Below, piece by piece: positions 15,681 to 23,975 of a stretch of 64,000 nt of DNA (positions are counted from its first letter, which is position 1; every line of letters starts with the position of its first letter). Where the stretch lies: the NCBI GenBank assembly GCA_001664505.1, contig CP011806.1, positions 4,042,176 to 4,106,175 on the forward strand. Direction: 5' to 3'. The DNA comes from Acidobacteria bacterium Mor1 (lineage in GTDB: Bacteria > Acidobacteriota > Polarisedimenticolia > Polarisedimenticolales > Polarisedimenticolaceae). A program made the position numbers and the translations under genes. The notes below the pieces were generated by a model, which saw only the letters and a list, made by a program, of their open reading frames with translations, ran no database searches and was not told the origin of the DNA.

Positions 15681-16852
15681 ACCGGAAACTACGAGGATTC
15701 CTGATCGCATGTGCGGCAGTCATGGTGTTGGTTGCGGTCGGCGCTACCGTTCAGGCCGATATCATTATCAACGGTAGCGACGAGTTCATCATGAAGGTCG
15801 AAGAGGCCTTGAAGAAGATCAAGGACGCCGGCGGAGACGCGGCGGACAACGTGAGTGATCTCGAGGGCTCGGACAACGATCACGTGATCGAGGAAAACAG
15901 CGGGCTTTCCAGCGTGACTCCCGATAGCGGAAACGACGCCCTGGATATGGGGTCGGGAGGCACCGGCAAGGGGTCGGGCACCACCACCAAGTGGGACCCG
16001 GATCACATGCACACCTACAAGGATGGCGTGGACCGGGACCCCTGCGCAGCGCTGGCCCACGAGCTGAACCACGCCAATGACGCCGACGGCGGGGGCTGGT
16101 CCAACGACAAGACCGGCGGCATTCTCGATGACGAGATCGACGCCTGTTCCGATGAGAACGAGTTCCGCAAGTCTCAAGGGCTCCCTCCGCGCACCAAGTA
16201 CGGTTGCAACGACCTGCCCGAACACGCGGTCTGTCCCCCGGCATTCGGTTCTTCCGAGGAAACAGCCGATCAGGGGAGCACGGACTTCGATACTGCGATT
16301 TCGAGTCCGGTGTCCTCCGGGACCACAACGTCGAGCGCGGCGCCGACCATGGTGGCCATTGCTCGGCCGTTCTCGAGCGTCAAGCTCACCGCGGCAGTCC
16401 CTGCCGCGCCATTCCTGCTGGGCGATCCCGTAGACATCCAGTTGACCTTGACCAACAACGGTCCTGGGGCCACCGAACTGTCGCCGATCATCGAAGGCAA
16501 CTTCCGGGTCGTCAGCGTCACCCGCGATGGGCGCGACGTCCTTCCGGTCAGCTCGATCTCGGTATTCAACGATGAACTGGCCTACTCGCTGGAGCAGACG
16601 CTACAGAGCGTCGGCGTCGGGGGAAGCACCTCGCTTACCTGGCGCAGCGGCTACCGCTCGAACATCGGCGGGCAGGGATTGACGTCGGTGTCCTACTCGT
16701 CTTCGGACCATCACCCCGCACATCTCTACTCGTTGAATCAGTCGGGCTCCTACGAGATCCGCGTGTTCTACAAGTACGCGGGGCTCGATGCTCACTCGAA
16801 CCCCTACAAGGGGAAGACGAACACGGTAACCATCAAGTTCGACGTGCTCTAG
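15677..16852 (+). CDS. Secreted M91-like zinc metallopeptidase
   Basis: 391 aa with a signal peptide (cleavage near residue 27, after VQA). Residues 28-180 follow the M91 (NleD-type) pattern: INGSDEFIMKVEEALKKI, a GTGKGSGTTTKWDPD segment, the zinc motif HELNH at 128-132 followed by A, an acidic DDEIDA (Glu153 a candidate third ligand), and ENEFRKSQGLPPRTKYG. M91 is best known from type III effectors that cleave host JNK/p38 kinases; distant members occur in free-living bacteria with unknown substrates. Residues 225-391 form a beta-sandwich tail (VDIQLTLTNNGPG). Overlaps the upstream secreted gene by 4 nt, with GGAGGGG as ribosome site. Confidence 0.7.
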   Translation: MNRKLRGFLIACAAVMVLVAVGATVQADIIINGSDEFIMKVEEALKKIKDAGGDAADNVSDLEGSDNDHVIEENSGLSSVTPDSGNDALDMGSGGTGKGSGTTTKWDPDHMHTYKDGVDRDPCAALAHELNHANDADGGGWSNDKTGGILDDEIDACSDENEFRKSQGLPPRTKYGCNDLPEHAVCPPAFGSSEETADQGSTDFDTAISSPVSSGTTTSSAAPTMVAIARPFSSVKLTAAVPAAPFLLGDPVDIQLTLTNNGPGATELSPIIEGNFRVVSVTRDGRDVLPVSSISVFNDELAYSLEQTLQSVGVGGSTSLTWRSGYRSNIGGQGLTSVSYSSSDHHPAHLYSLNQSGSYEIRVFYKYAGLDAHSNPYKGKTNTVTIKFDVL

Positions 16853-16862
16853 ATGCTTGATT

Positions 16863-16926
16863 CTCGGCCCTGTTCTTCGGTTGTCGCTTGGATTCGCGAT
16901 CCACCGAAGGGCGGGGCCGAGCTGTT
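16863..16926 (+). terminator. Hairpin after the M91-like gene
   Basis: CTCGGCCC (16863-16870) pairs with GGGCCGAG (16914-16921), and an inner CTTCGG/CCGAAG pair extends the structure. CTGTTTT follows. It lies between convergent genes. Confidence 0.4.
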
Positions 16927-16928
16927 TT

Positions 16929-17861
16929 CTAGCGAAAGAACCCGTCGGACGCGGCGCGGAGTCCGGCGGGAGGAGCGGAACGAAGTCTGACCGCCTGCCC
17001 GGAGGTTGGATGCCGGAACCGCAACTCGCAAGCGTGCAGCAGGTATCCGGGGTCTCCCGGAATGGCGCGCATGCCTTCAACCGGCCGTCCTCCCGGCCCG
17101 TAGAGCGGGTCGCCGACCAGGGGGTGGCCCACCGAGGCCAGGTGAATGCGCACCTGGTGCGGGCGTCCGGTTTCGATCTCCACATCGGCAAGGAACGCGG
17201 TGGCTTCCTGCAGCACCACGCGGACTCGACTAAGGGCCTGCTTCCCATCGGGCGTCGCGGCGTGGACGTTTCCCAGGGGGGCGTGGGTGACCGGTCCGAT
17301 GGGTTGGTCGATCGTGAACTCCTGTCGTTCAGGTCGTCCGAGGGCCAACGCGCGGTACCGTTTGCCGACACGTTTCCCGGCCCAGTCCCTCGCCAGCGCT
17401 GAGCGGGCGCCCGGGGTGCGCGCGAAGAGCACGATACCGGAGGTATGGCGCCCCAGCCGATGGAGTGGAACCGAACCGGGATCGTCCTGCTGAACTCGGG
17501 ATAGCAACGTGTTTTCGAGGAAACCCGCACCGGGCAACGTCGGCAGGCCCGACGGCTTGTCCACCCCCAGCAGCGCCTCGTCCTCGAACAGCACGCGGTA
17601 GTCGAGAGGGGCCGCCGGTTCGCGCCACGGTGGGCGATCCCAGCACAGCTCCTGGCCCTGCCTCACCACCGCATCCGTGGCGGCGACGATTCGATCCAGC
17701 CGGACCTCGCCGGCTTCCACCCGGGCGCGCCACTGCTCGGCATCGCTGTGAGGCCAGCGCCTGGCGAGATAGTCGACGACGCCGACAGGCGCAGACGATT
17801 CCACCACGGCCCGATAGGTGTAGCCCTGGTTCAGGGGGCGATCGTTGCCTTCGCGGGTCAC
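16929..17861 (-). CDS. RluA-family pseudouridine synthase with Asp-to-Gly change in the catalytic motif
   Basis: 310 aa. N-terminal S4-like region (residues 20-75: DYLARRWPHSDAEQWRARVEAGEVRLD), then the RluA catalytic fold: LLGVDKPSGLPTLPG, PLHRLGRHTSGIVLFAR, GKRYRALA, and IETGRPHQVRIHLASVGHPLVGDPLYG. In characterised RluA enzymes the motif reads HRLD and the Asp is the nucleophile for uridine isomerisation. Here residue 137 is Gly (codon at 17451-17453). The rest of the active site is intact. It may be a variant subgroup using another residue, or a non-catalytic RNA binder. Start GTG 17861 overlaps the upstream stop by 4 nt. Confidence 0.85.
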   Translation of the reverse strand: MTREGNDRPLNQGYTYRAVVESSAPVGVVDYLARRWPHSDAEQWRARVEAGEVRLDRIVAATDAVVRQGQELCWDRPPWREPAAPLDYRVLFEDEALLGVDKPSGLPTLPGAGFLENTLLSRVQQDDPGSVPLHRLGRHTSGIVLFARTPGARSALARDWAGKRVGKRYRALALGRPERQEFTIDQPIGPVTHAPLGNVHAATPDGKQALSRVRVVLQEATAFLADVEIETGRPHQVRIHLASVGHPLVGDPLYGPGGRPVEGMRAIPGDPGYLLHACELRFRHPTSGQAVRLRSAPPAGLRAASDGFFR

Positions 17862-18943
17862 GGGTCGTAGCGGTCGAACAGCCGCCGCAGGAACTTCCGG
17901 TCCAGCCTTGTCGACGGATCCCTCATCGCGCGGTTCACGTCCCGGTAGATCTTCTTGGCGTAGCGATCGATGTCTTCCCGGTGGTACCAGGGTTGGTTGC
18001 GGCGCCAGCGTTTGGGCCGGAACAGCCGATCGGCGACCCCCTGGCCCAGCGCCGTGGGTAGCGCCTCGCGCAGGGTCCGGTAGGCTGCGCCGTCGGTGTC
18101 GTTCTTGACGGTCTGGGCCAGTAGCTCCCTCACCCGGGGGCGGGGTTGGCGGTTGTCGAGGAAGTGGGCGTTCTCGTGAACGATCACCGAGGCCACATCC
18201 TCGAGCCGGTCATAGGGCCGCAGCTCGACCAGCAGATAGGGGCCGATGGCCTGGGCGTGGGTGCCGTAGCCGGCGATGACCGGAGCCAGGACCAGCTCCG
18301 GCGTCGGAGCCTCGGCGAGGTCCACGTCGTAGAAGCGGGTCATTCGCGAGAGCAATGCCTCGAGCTCGGGAAGGCGCTGGTCGGTGCGGGCCTTCTCGAG
18401 AAAGGTCTGGGCCCGCGAGCCCTGTTGCCAGAGTTGCCGGTAGCGGGGCGCAAAGTGCTCGAGGGGCGCCCGCAGCCGTGTCAACCGGTCGGCGGGTAAC
18501 CACTCGGCGCAGCGCTTCAATCCGTCCTCGACATCGGCCGCGGCGAGGAAGACCTCGAGCACGGCGTTGGGGTTTCCACGCAGGCCCGGGGGACGCTTGT
18601 CGATCGCTTCCCTGGCGATCTCCTGACGCACCTCTCCCCACATGCGCAACATGGCGTTGTCCGCATCGCTTCGCTCGAACCGCCGGTCGTGCTCCCGCCG
18701 ATGGGCCTCGACGGTTTTCCCACCGCTCATGCCGACGCCGACGAGGCCGGCCATCGAGTCGAGCCAGTGGAACAGCGCGCTACTGAAGCGGTACGACACC
18801 CGGATCGGGTAGGCGCCCTCGGTCAGGTAGAGGGCCTCGGCCTCAGGGAGCAGACTCGAAGCGTCAGTGCGTGACGGAAGCGCGCCCACCACGAGGGCGA
18901 GCAGCAGGATCGACAGGCAGGTGAGGCGAACGGGCCGGCTCAC
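17858..18943 (-). CDS. Secreted HExxH protein, putative zinc metallopeptidase
   Basis: 361 aa, not assigned to a family I can name. It has a signal peptide (MSRPVRLTCLSILLLALVVGALPS). A long helical region (about 60-205) precedes VIVHENAHFLDN, where H256-E257-N-A-H260 is an HExxH zinc motif. The strand before it (YLLVELRPYDRLEDVASV) is the edge-strand arrangement seen in gluzincins. A third ligand is not obvious. The C-terminal 60 residues are basic. Start GTG 18943 lies 6 nt after the stop of the zinc-ribbon gene, and the stop overlaps the RluA-family start, giving a three-gene run. Confidence 0.65.
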   Translation of the reverse strand: MSRPVRLTCLSILLLALVVGALPSRTDASSLLPEAEALYLTEGAYPIRVSYRFSSALFHWLDSMAGLVGVGMSGGKTVEAHRREHDRRFERSDADNAMLRMWGEVRQEIAREAIDKRPPGLRGNPNAVLEVFLAAADVEDGLKRCAEWLPADRLTRLRAPLEHFAPRYRQLWQQGSRAQTFLEKARTDQRLPELEALLSRMTRFYDVDLAEAPTPELVLAPVIAGYGTHAQAIGPYLLVELRPYDRLEDVASVIVHENAHFLDNRQPRPRVRELLAQTVKNDTDGAAYRTLREALPTALGQGVADRLFRPKRWRRNQPWYHREDIDRYAKKIYRDVNRAMRDPSTRLDRKFLRRLFDRYDP

Positions 18944-18948
18944 GCCAC

Positions 18949-19416
18949 TCAGTTCTTGAACAGGTTCTCGAATTGCGACTTGGGATCGTTGGGGCGAGAG
19001 CCGGGGCCGCGCTGGGGCGTGGTGCGTTTGCCGGTGGCGTCGAGCACCAGACGCGGCGAGTACTTGTCGCACTTGTTGGCCTTGAGCTTGTCGGAGATGC
19101 CCGCGGTGATCGGAGCCCGGCACTGCCAGCGTGCACCGCTGTCGAAGTTGGTGCAGGTGCTGCAGCAGTGGAGCATCGCGTTGCAGCTGGGGCAGGAGGT
19201 CTCCGGCCCGATGGCGCTCTGGGCGCTCTTGCCGCAGACGTGGCAGCGCACGACCTCGTTGGCGTTGCGGTCGAGGGCGTGGCGCAGGCCGCGGCGCTGA
19301 TAGCGCTGCTGCGGGTCCATGTTCTGGTTACGCGACTGGGGCGGACGGTTATCCGACCGGCGTTCCCGATCGTCATTGCGATCGGAATCACGGTAGCCGC
19401 GCTGACGGTACTTCAT
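18949..19416 (-). CDS. Zinc-ribbon protein of unknown function
   Basis: 155 aa. The first 45 residues are very basic and low in complexity (RQRGYRDSDRNDDRERRSD, RNQNMDPQQRYQRRG), suggesting nucleic-acid or ribosome contact. Residues 57-105 hold paired cysteine motifs: CHVCGK, CPSC, CCSTC, then single Cys in WQCRAP and NKCDKY, enough for two zinc sites. The tail is Pro/Ser-rich and ends KSQFENLFKN. ATG 19416 is chosen because AGGAGAG lies 8 nt upstream; the frame is open further 5' but without a better site. Heads the run with the HExxH and RluA-family genes. Confidence 0.65.
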   Translation of the reverse strand: MKYRQRGYRDSDRNDDRERRSDNRPPQSRNQNMDPQQRYQRRGLRHALDRNANEVVRCHVCGKSAQSAIGPETSCPSCNAMLHCCSTCTNFDSGARWQCRAPITAGISDKLKANKCDKYSPRLVLDATGKRTTPQRGPGSRPNDPKSQFENLFKN

Positions 19417-19561
19417 GCGATGAACTCTCCTGTTCGGGCATTTCCTGTTCGGTCGATACTCGAGCGAGCGATCCGGGGTATGCACGCGCGGGCGGGTAGA
19501 TTCCTTAAAGATCGTAGGATCCGTCTTGCCTGGATTCAAGCGGGCGGCCCGCAGGCTCGAT

Positions 19562-21670
19562 CTACCAGATGAAATCCCGCGCGATCTCGCGCTTGTCGTA
19601 TCCGCTGAGGATGTGCATCACCCTTATACGCTTCAATGTCGTCGGAGACAACGTCCCAATGGGGACGTGGAGGATCTTGCGCCCGAGCCGTCCCGCCAGC
19701 CGATGGAAGACGGCTCGAGGTGGCCGGGCAGCGACGTGGACGACGACCCGCTCCTGGGAGTAGTCGAGGGCGGCCAGGAGCAAGACCTCTGATTTGCGCT
19801 CGGCGCCGCGGTAGTCGGCGTCGGTCCAAACGTCCAGCATGCGGCGTGGCGGGGACGAGAGCATGAAGCCGCCGTAGGTCGTTCGGCAGATGCCCGGACC
19901 GACCACTCCCTGGGCCGGCTCGGTGCAGTAGAACGCCATGTCCGATTCCTGCTCATGTTCTCCCAGCCACGTTTGGCAATGCGGGTACCGTCCTTCTCCT
20001 TCGTCATCCTCGTCGAAGATGATCACCACCGAAGAGATGCCGCCGGGAACCCGGCCGAGCTCGCGGACCCAGATCTTACCCTCGGTCCAGTGGCGGATCG
20101 TCTCGCGGACATCGATGCCGTCGAGCACCGAGGTGGTGAACGGCGTGGTCCGGGATCGATCCTCGGAGAGAATCAGTTTACCTCGTTGTTTGAGGTGGCG
20201 GCCGAAGTTTTCGACGATCAGGTCTTCCGGCGGGTAGGAGCAGATCGAATCACCGTCGAACTGCGTCAGCCATTCGCCGGGAAAGCGCTCGCTGCCGCGA
20301 CTGCGCAACAGGCTGGCCCAGGCCGGTCTTTTGACGCGCTGCCGCCGTTTCTGGATCTTGATCCGCCGCACCCCGTCGAACAATTCTTCGGCGCTGATGC
20401 GTGCGGTCGGCGCGTCCGCGGCCTTCTCCGGCTGCCAGGGGTAGCCGGTGGCCAGGCGGTGCATCTCCCAGGCGAAGTTCTCCGAGACGCATCCCCTGGC
20501 GGCGACCAGCAGATCGTAGAGGTCGACGACCAGGTGGCCGGAGAGCCGGGCCAGGTTGCGGCTGTAGCGCGCGAAGTTGCGGCGCTGCCAGCGTTCGACC
20601 TTCTCGTCGGGGGCCGCGGCGACAAGAGCGCCTTCCGCCTCGCGGAAAAGGGCCCATTGCAGTCGTAGACGGTCGGTGGGCCCGGGAGTGGGAGCTGCCT
20701 CGTCCTCGTTGTCGTCGTCGGCGACATCCTCGTCCGGTGTATCGGCGCCTTCACCGGGGGAGGTTTCTTCGGTGCCGGCAAGCCAGGATTCCCAGCTCGC
20801 CCAACCTCCTCGACGAGCGGCCCGGTCGACGGCGTCCTGCAGGCGTGAAGGTTGGTCGCCCCGTCCTCCGCTCAACACGCGGAAGGGACCGAAGTCGCGA
20901 CCGGCGGCTTTCGGTGTGTCGTCTTGCGGCTCTGCCGGCAACTCGTCTCGCCGCATCTCGTAGGCGGCGAGGTAGAACGGAACCTCGCTCAGGATCTCCT
21001 GCATGGAATCCGGATGGAGATGGAACAGCCGCGCGTTGGCGCGCCGGGGTGGAGTCAGCGGTTCGGCCTGAGGCTTCGTCAGGGCGGCGGCCACCGAGTG
21101 CACGTGGTGCATGCCGCAGACCAGCAGCACTCGCTCGGCACCTTCGTCAACCGCACGCCTGCCGTGGAACGCCATCGACGCTTCCCGCCTCAGGTCGAGG
21201 CGGTCGGCGGTACGCGGGGTCTTCTCGAAGGCCTGGTAGACCGGGCCGAGCCCGACCCGGGTCACGGCGTAGGCGTCAGGCGCCGGGTCCCGGTAGTCGG
21301 CGTAGCCGTCGACATCAAGATCGGCACAGATCAGCGGGATGTCGTGCTCCTGCGCCAGTCGCCCGGCTTCGACCAACGGATCGCCGGGGTGAACCGGTAG
21401 GCAGATGGTCCCGCCGCGGCCGCTCTCGTACAGGAGAACCGAGATTGCGGGGAGTCGCAGGAGTCCCTGTTGCCACACCGTCTCCATGGACGACGGGATC
21501 TCGACCACGACCGCATCAGGATCGAGTTGGTCGAAGGCCAGCCGCACCATGTCCGCCAGCTCTATCCGTTCGTGGAGCGCCGGCAGCAGGTGAACGACCG
21601 CCGGATCACGGCCGTCGCGGGGAATCTCGACGTCGACGGTGTAGAGGCCGCGCCCGGGGAGCGAGCCCAC
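19562..21670 (-). CDS. 702-aa TraB/EreA-like protein partnered with a MoxR ATPase
   Basis: Function unknown. Residues 20-200 look like the TraB/ChaN/EreA-type fold: HLLPALHERIELAD, VVVEIPSS (Glu57), IPLICADLD, and VLLVCGMHHVHSV (His188, 189, 191), giving the E...GxxH pattern. Residues 300-330 are an acidic linker. Residues 335-470 are helical (ARYSRNLARLSGHLVVDLYDLLVAAR), and 470-702 are mixed, with a strongly acidic IIFDEDDEGEG loop. DUF5682 proteins, which pair with MoxR ATPases, have a comparable N-terminus, but I cannot confirm membership. Start GTG 21670 lies 4 nt after the MoxR stop; no ATG is available near the conserved N-terminus. No signal peptide. Confidence 0.65.
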   Translation of the reverse strand: MGSLPGRGLYTVDVEIPRDGRDPAVVHLLPALHERIELADMVRLAFDQLDPDAVVVEIPSSMETVWQQGLLRLPAISVLLYESGRGGTICLPVHPGDPLVEAGRLAQEHDIPLICADLDVDGYADYRDPAPDAYAVTRVGLGPVYQAFEKTPRTADRLDLRREASMAFHGRRAVDEGAERVLLVCGMHHVHSVAAALTKPQAEPLTPPRRANARLFHLHPDSMQEILSEVPFYLAAYEMRRDELPAEPQDDTPKAAGRDFGPFRVLSGGRGDQPSRLQDAVDRAARRGGWASWESWLAGTEETSPGEGADTPDEDVADDDNEDEAAPTPGPTDRLRLQWALFREAEGALVAAAPDEKVERWQRRNFARYSRNLARLSGHLVVDLYDLLVAARGCVSENFAWEMHRLATGYPWQPEKAADAPTARISAEELFDGVRRIKIQKRRQRVKRPAWASLLRSRGSERFPGEWLTQFDGDSICSYPPEDLIVENFGRHLKQRGKLILSEDRSRTTPFTTSVLDGIDVRETIRHWTEGKIWVRELGRVPGGISSVVIIFDEDDEGEGRYPHCQTWLGEHEQESDMAFYCTEPAQGVVGPGICRTTYGGFMLSSPPRRMLDVWTDADYRGAERKSEVLLLAALDYSQERVVVHVAARPPRAVFHRLAGRLGRKILHVPIGTLSPTTLKRIRVMHILSGYDKREIARDFIW

Positions 21671-21674
21671 CGGG

Positions 21675-22517
21675 TCAGTCCGTGGTGAGGTAGCGGGCGG
21701 CGTCCTCGCCCAGCACGTGGACCACCGACTGCTGGACCGCGTCGGTCAGGGATGCCTCGGAGGCGGCAAGCATCTTCAGCGCGTAGCGCGCGATGTTGAC
21801 CCCGTCGCGGACGGTGAAGGGCTCGTCGGCGGCGTGGGCCGCCTGGAGGAATCCGGTGACGTAGTCGAGGATCTCACCGTCGGCGAAGGGCAGGTTCTCC
21901 GCCAGGATCATCCGCTCCTCGTCGCTCTCCGGGAAGTCCAGAATGATCTGGGGCTGGAGCCTGGAGTGGATGTACTCGGGAATCTCGTAGGTCGAGGCGT
22001 CGTCGTTGAGGGTCGCCACGATGCGGAAGTCCGGCGAGGCCTTGACCTTGACCCCGGCGACGATCGATTCGACGTAGCGGCGGTTGTCCAGAAGCGGCGC
22101 CAGGGATGCCCACGACTTCTCGGACATGCGGTTGCCCTCGTCGAGGATGCAGATCCCACCGGAGAGCATGGCGCTGACCAGCGCCGAGGCCACGTAGCGG
22201 ATCGAGCCTTCCCCATCGACCACGGGCGTGATCAACAGATCTTCAGGCCGGGTGTCCATGGTGGCCTGGAAGATGTAGACGTCGCGTTCGAGGAGTTTGG
22301 CCGTGGCGTAGGCCAGGGTGGTCTTACCGACCCCCGGCTTGCCGAGAAGCCGGGGGTTCATGGGTAAGTCCTGATCGTCGATGACGCTCCAGGCGGCCAG
22401 GAGTTGTTTCATCGTCTCCTGCTGGCCGACCCAAGCGATGTCGAGCTCATCCGGGTGGGCGAGATGAAGGGTGACCCCTTCGATCTCGACGGTCCGCGGT
22501 CGCTTGCCTTTCGTCAT
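21675..22517 (-). CDS. MoxR-type AAA+ ATPase (AAA_5)
   Basis: 280 aa, the usual size of a single AAA+ module with lid. Walker A GKPGVGKTT around residues 59-67, Walker B ICILDEGNRM with Asp126-Glu127, a sensor-1 region FRIVATLNDD, and an arginine-finger candidate in YIHSRLQPQ. The lack of a further domain and the pairing with a large neighbour fit MoxR ATPases, which act as chaperones for metal-centre insertion or for assembly of a partner complex. No VWA protein, the commonest MoxR partner, is nearby. It follows rocD by 22 nt and precedes the 702-aa gene by 4 nt. Confidence 0.85.
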   Translation of the reverse strand: MTKGKRPRTVEIEGVTLHLAHPDELDIAWVGQQETMKQLLAAWSVIDDQDLPMNPRLLGKPGVGKTTLAYATAKLLERDVYIFQATMDTRPEDLLITPVVDGEGSIRYVASALVSAMLSGGICILDEGNRMSEKSWASLAPLLDNRRYVESIVAGVKVKASPDFRIVATLNDDASTYEIPEYIHSRLQPQIILDFPESDEERMILAENLPFADGEILDYVTGFLQAAHAADEPFTVRDGVNIARYALKMLAASEASLTDAVQQSVVHVLGEDAARYLTTD

Positions 22518-22539
22518 CGACGCGTCGATCGGTCCGGGC

Positions 22540-23763
22540 TCAGCCCAGTTCCTGGAAGACCTGCTCGATCCGCTCGAAGGCCCAGTCCAGCTCTTCCTGG
22601 GTGATGACCAGCGGCGGAGCGAAGCGGATCGTGTCGACGTGGGTCTCCTTGCAGAGGAGCCCCTTCTGCTTGAGCGCCTCGCAGTACTTGCGGGCGCCGC
22701 CGGCGGCGTCGGTCAGCTGCAGGCCGATCCACAGGCCCTTGCCGCGGATCTCGCGGATCTTGTCGCTCTTGATGGTGTTCAGCTTCTCGAGGAAGTAGGC
22801 GCCGAGCTTGGCCGAGTTTTCGACCATGCCCTCGTCGACCAGCACCTCGACGGCGGCCTTGGCCACGGCGCAGCCCAGGGGGTTGCCGCCGAAGGTCGAG
22901 CCGTGGTCGCCGGGCTTGAACACGTCCATCACTTCGTTGTTGGCCAGGATCGCCGAGACCGGGTAGAAGCCGCCCGAGAGCGCCTTGCCGATCACGACGA
23001 TGTCGCCGCGGACATCTTCATGCCAGGAGGCGAACAGCTTGCCGGTGCGGCCGAGGCCGGACTGGATCTCGTCGGTGATCATCAGGGCGTTGTGCTGCTT
23101 GCACAGACCGTCGAGGGCCTTGAGGTAGCCCTCCCCGGGCCCGATGATGCCGCTCTCACCCTGGATCGGCTCGATCAGCACGCCGACGGTGTTCTCGTTG
23201 AACGCGGCCTTGGCCGCTTCGAGATCGCCGTAGGGCAGCAGCTTGAAGCCCGGGGTGAAGGGACCGAAGCCCTGCTTGTACTGGTCGTCGTCGGAGAAGC
23301 CGACGATGGTGGTGGTGCGGCCGTGGAAGTTGCCGGTGAAGACCAGGATCTCCGCCTTGTCCTCGGCGACACCCTTGACCGTGTAACCCCACTTGCGGGC
23401 CGCCTTGATGGCGGTCTCGACCGCCTCGGCGCCGGAGTTCATCGGCAGCATCTTGTCGTAGCCGGTCAGCTTGCAGACCGTCTCGTAGAGCGGGCCGAGC
23501 TGGTCGTTACGGAAGGCCCGGGAGGTCAGGGTGACCTTGTGGGCCTGGTCGATCAGCGCCTGGCGAATCTTGGGGTGGCCGTGGCCCTGGTTGACCGCGG
23601 AGTAGGCGGCGAGGAAGTCCAGGTACTTGTCGCCCTGAACGTCCCAGACCCACACGCCCTCGGCCTTTGAGATAACCACATCCAGCGGATGGTAGTTGTG
23701 AGCACCGAAATCATCTTCGAGGCCGATCAGTTTGTCGGCGGCAGAAGACTTCACGCTATCCAT
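22540..23763 (-). CDS. rocD: Ornithine aminotransferase
   Basis: 407 aa class-III aminotransferase. It transfers the delta-amino group of ornithine to 2-oxoglutarate, giving glutamate-5-semialdehyde, in arginine/ornithine breakdown or proline synthesis. Family features: DLISKAEGV-type start, LPMNSGAEAVETAIK, FHGRT, EPIQGESGI, ITDEIQSGLGRTG, and the PLP-binding Lys260 in VVIGKALSGGFYPVSA, followed by HGSTFGGNPLGCAVA. The NYHPLDVV and FHGRTTTIVGFS blocks favour OAT over acetylornithine aminotransferase. ATG 23763 has GGAGG 7 nt upstream. MoxR and the TraB-like gene follow on the same strand. Confidence 0.93.
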   Translation of the reverse strand: MDSVKSSAADKLIGLEDDFGAHNYHPLDVVISKAEGVWVWDVQGDKYLDFLAAYSAVNQGHGHPKIRQALIDQAHKVTLTSRAFRNDQLGPLYETVCKLTGYDKMLPMNSGAEAVETAIKAARKWGYTVKGVAEDKAEILVFTGNFHGRTTTIVGFSDDDQYKQGFGPFTPGFKLLPYGDLEAAKAAFNENTVGVLIEPIQGESGIIGPGEGYLKALDGLCKQHNALMITDEIQSGLGRTGKLFASWHEDVRGDIVVIGKALSGGFYPVSAILANNEVMDVFKPGDHGSTFGGNPLGCAVAKAAVEVLVDEGMVENSAKLGAYFLEKLNTIKSDKIREIRGKGLWIGLQLTDAAGGARKYCEALKQKGLLCKETHVDTIRFAPPLVITQEELDWAFERIEQVFQELG

Positions 23764-23937
23764 GACGATCCTCCGCGGCAGTCGTATGCCAGGGTGGGCT
23801 CCGAGGTGAGCCGAGTTGTCTTTTGGGGCGCCGGGACCGGGTTTCCGCGCGGGGGCCGGCTACCTGGAGACAGAGTCGCAGCATAGCATCCGGGCCCGCC
23901 GCCGCCCACAGCCGCCAAGTCCTTGAAAGAGGGCAGC

Positions 23938-23966
23938 TTGACGGCCCGGGCAGGGCCAGAAATAAT
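23938..23966 (+). promoter_or_regulatory. Promoter of the MMPL exporter gene
   Basis: TTGACG (23938-23943), 17 bp, AATAAT (23961-23966). The expected transcription start near 23973 is only about 3 nt before the ATG at 23976, and no ribosome-binding site is visible, so a leaderless message is likely. Confidence 0.55.
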
Positions 23967-23975
23967 CGCGCCTTC

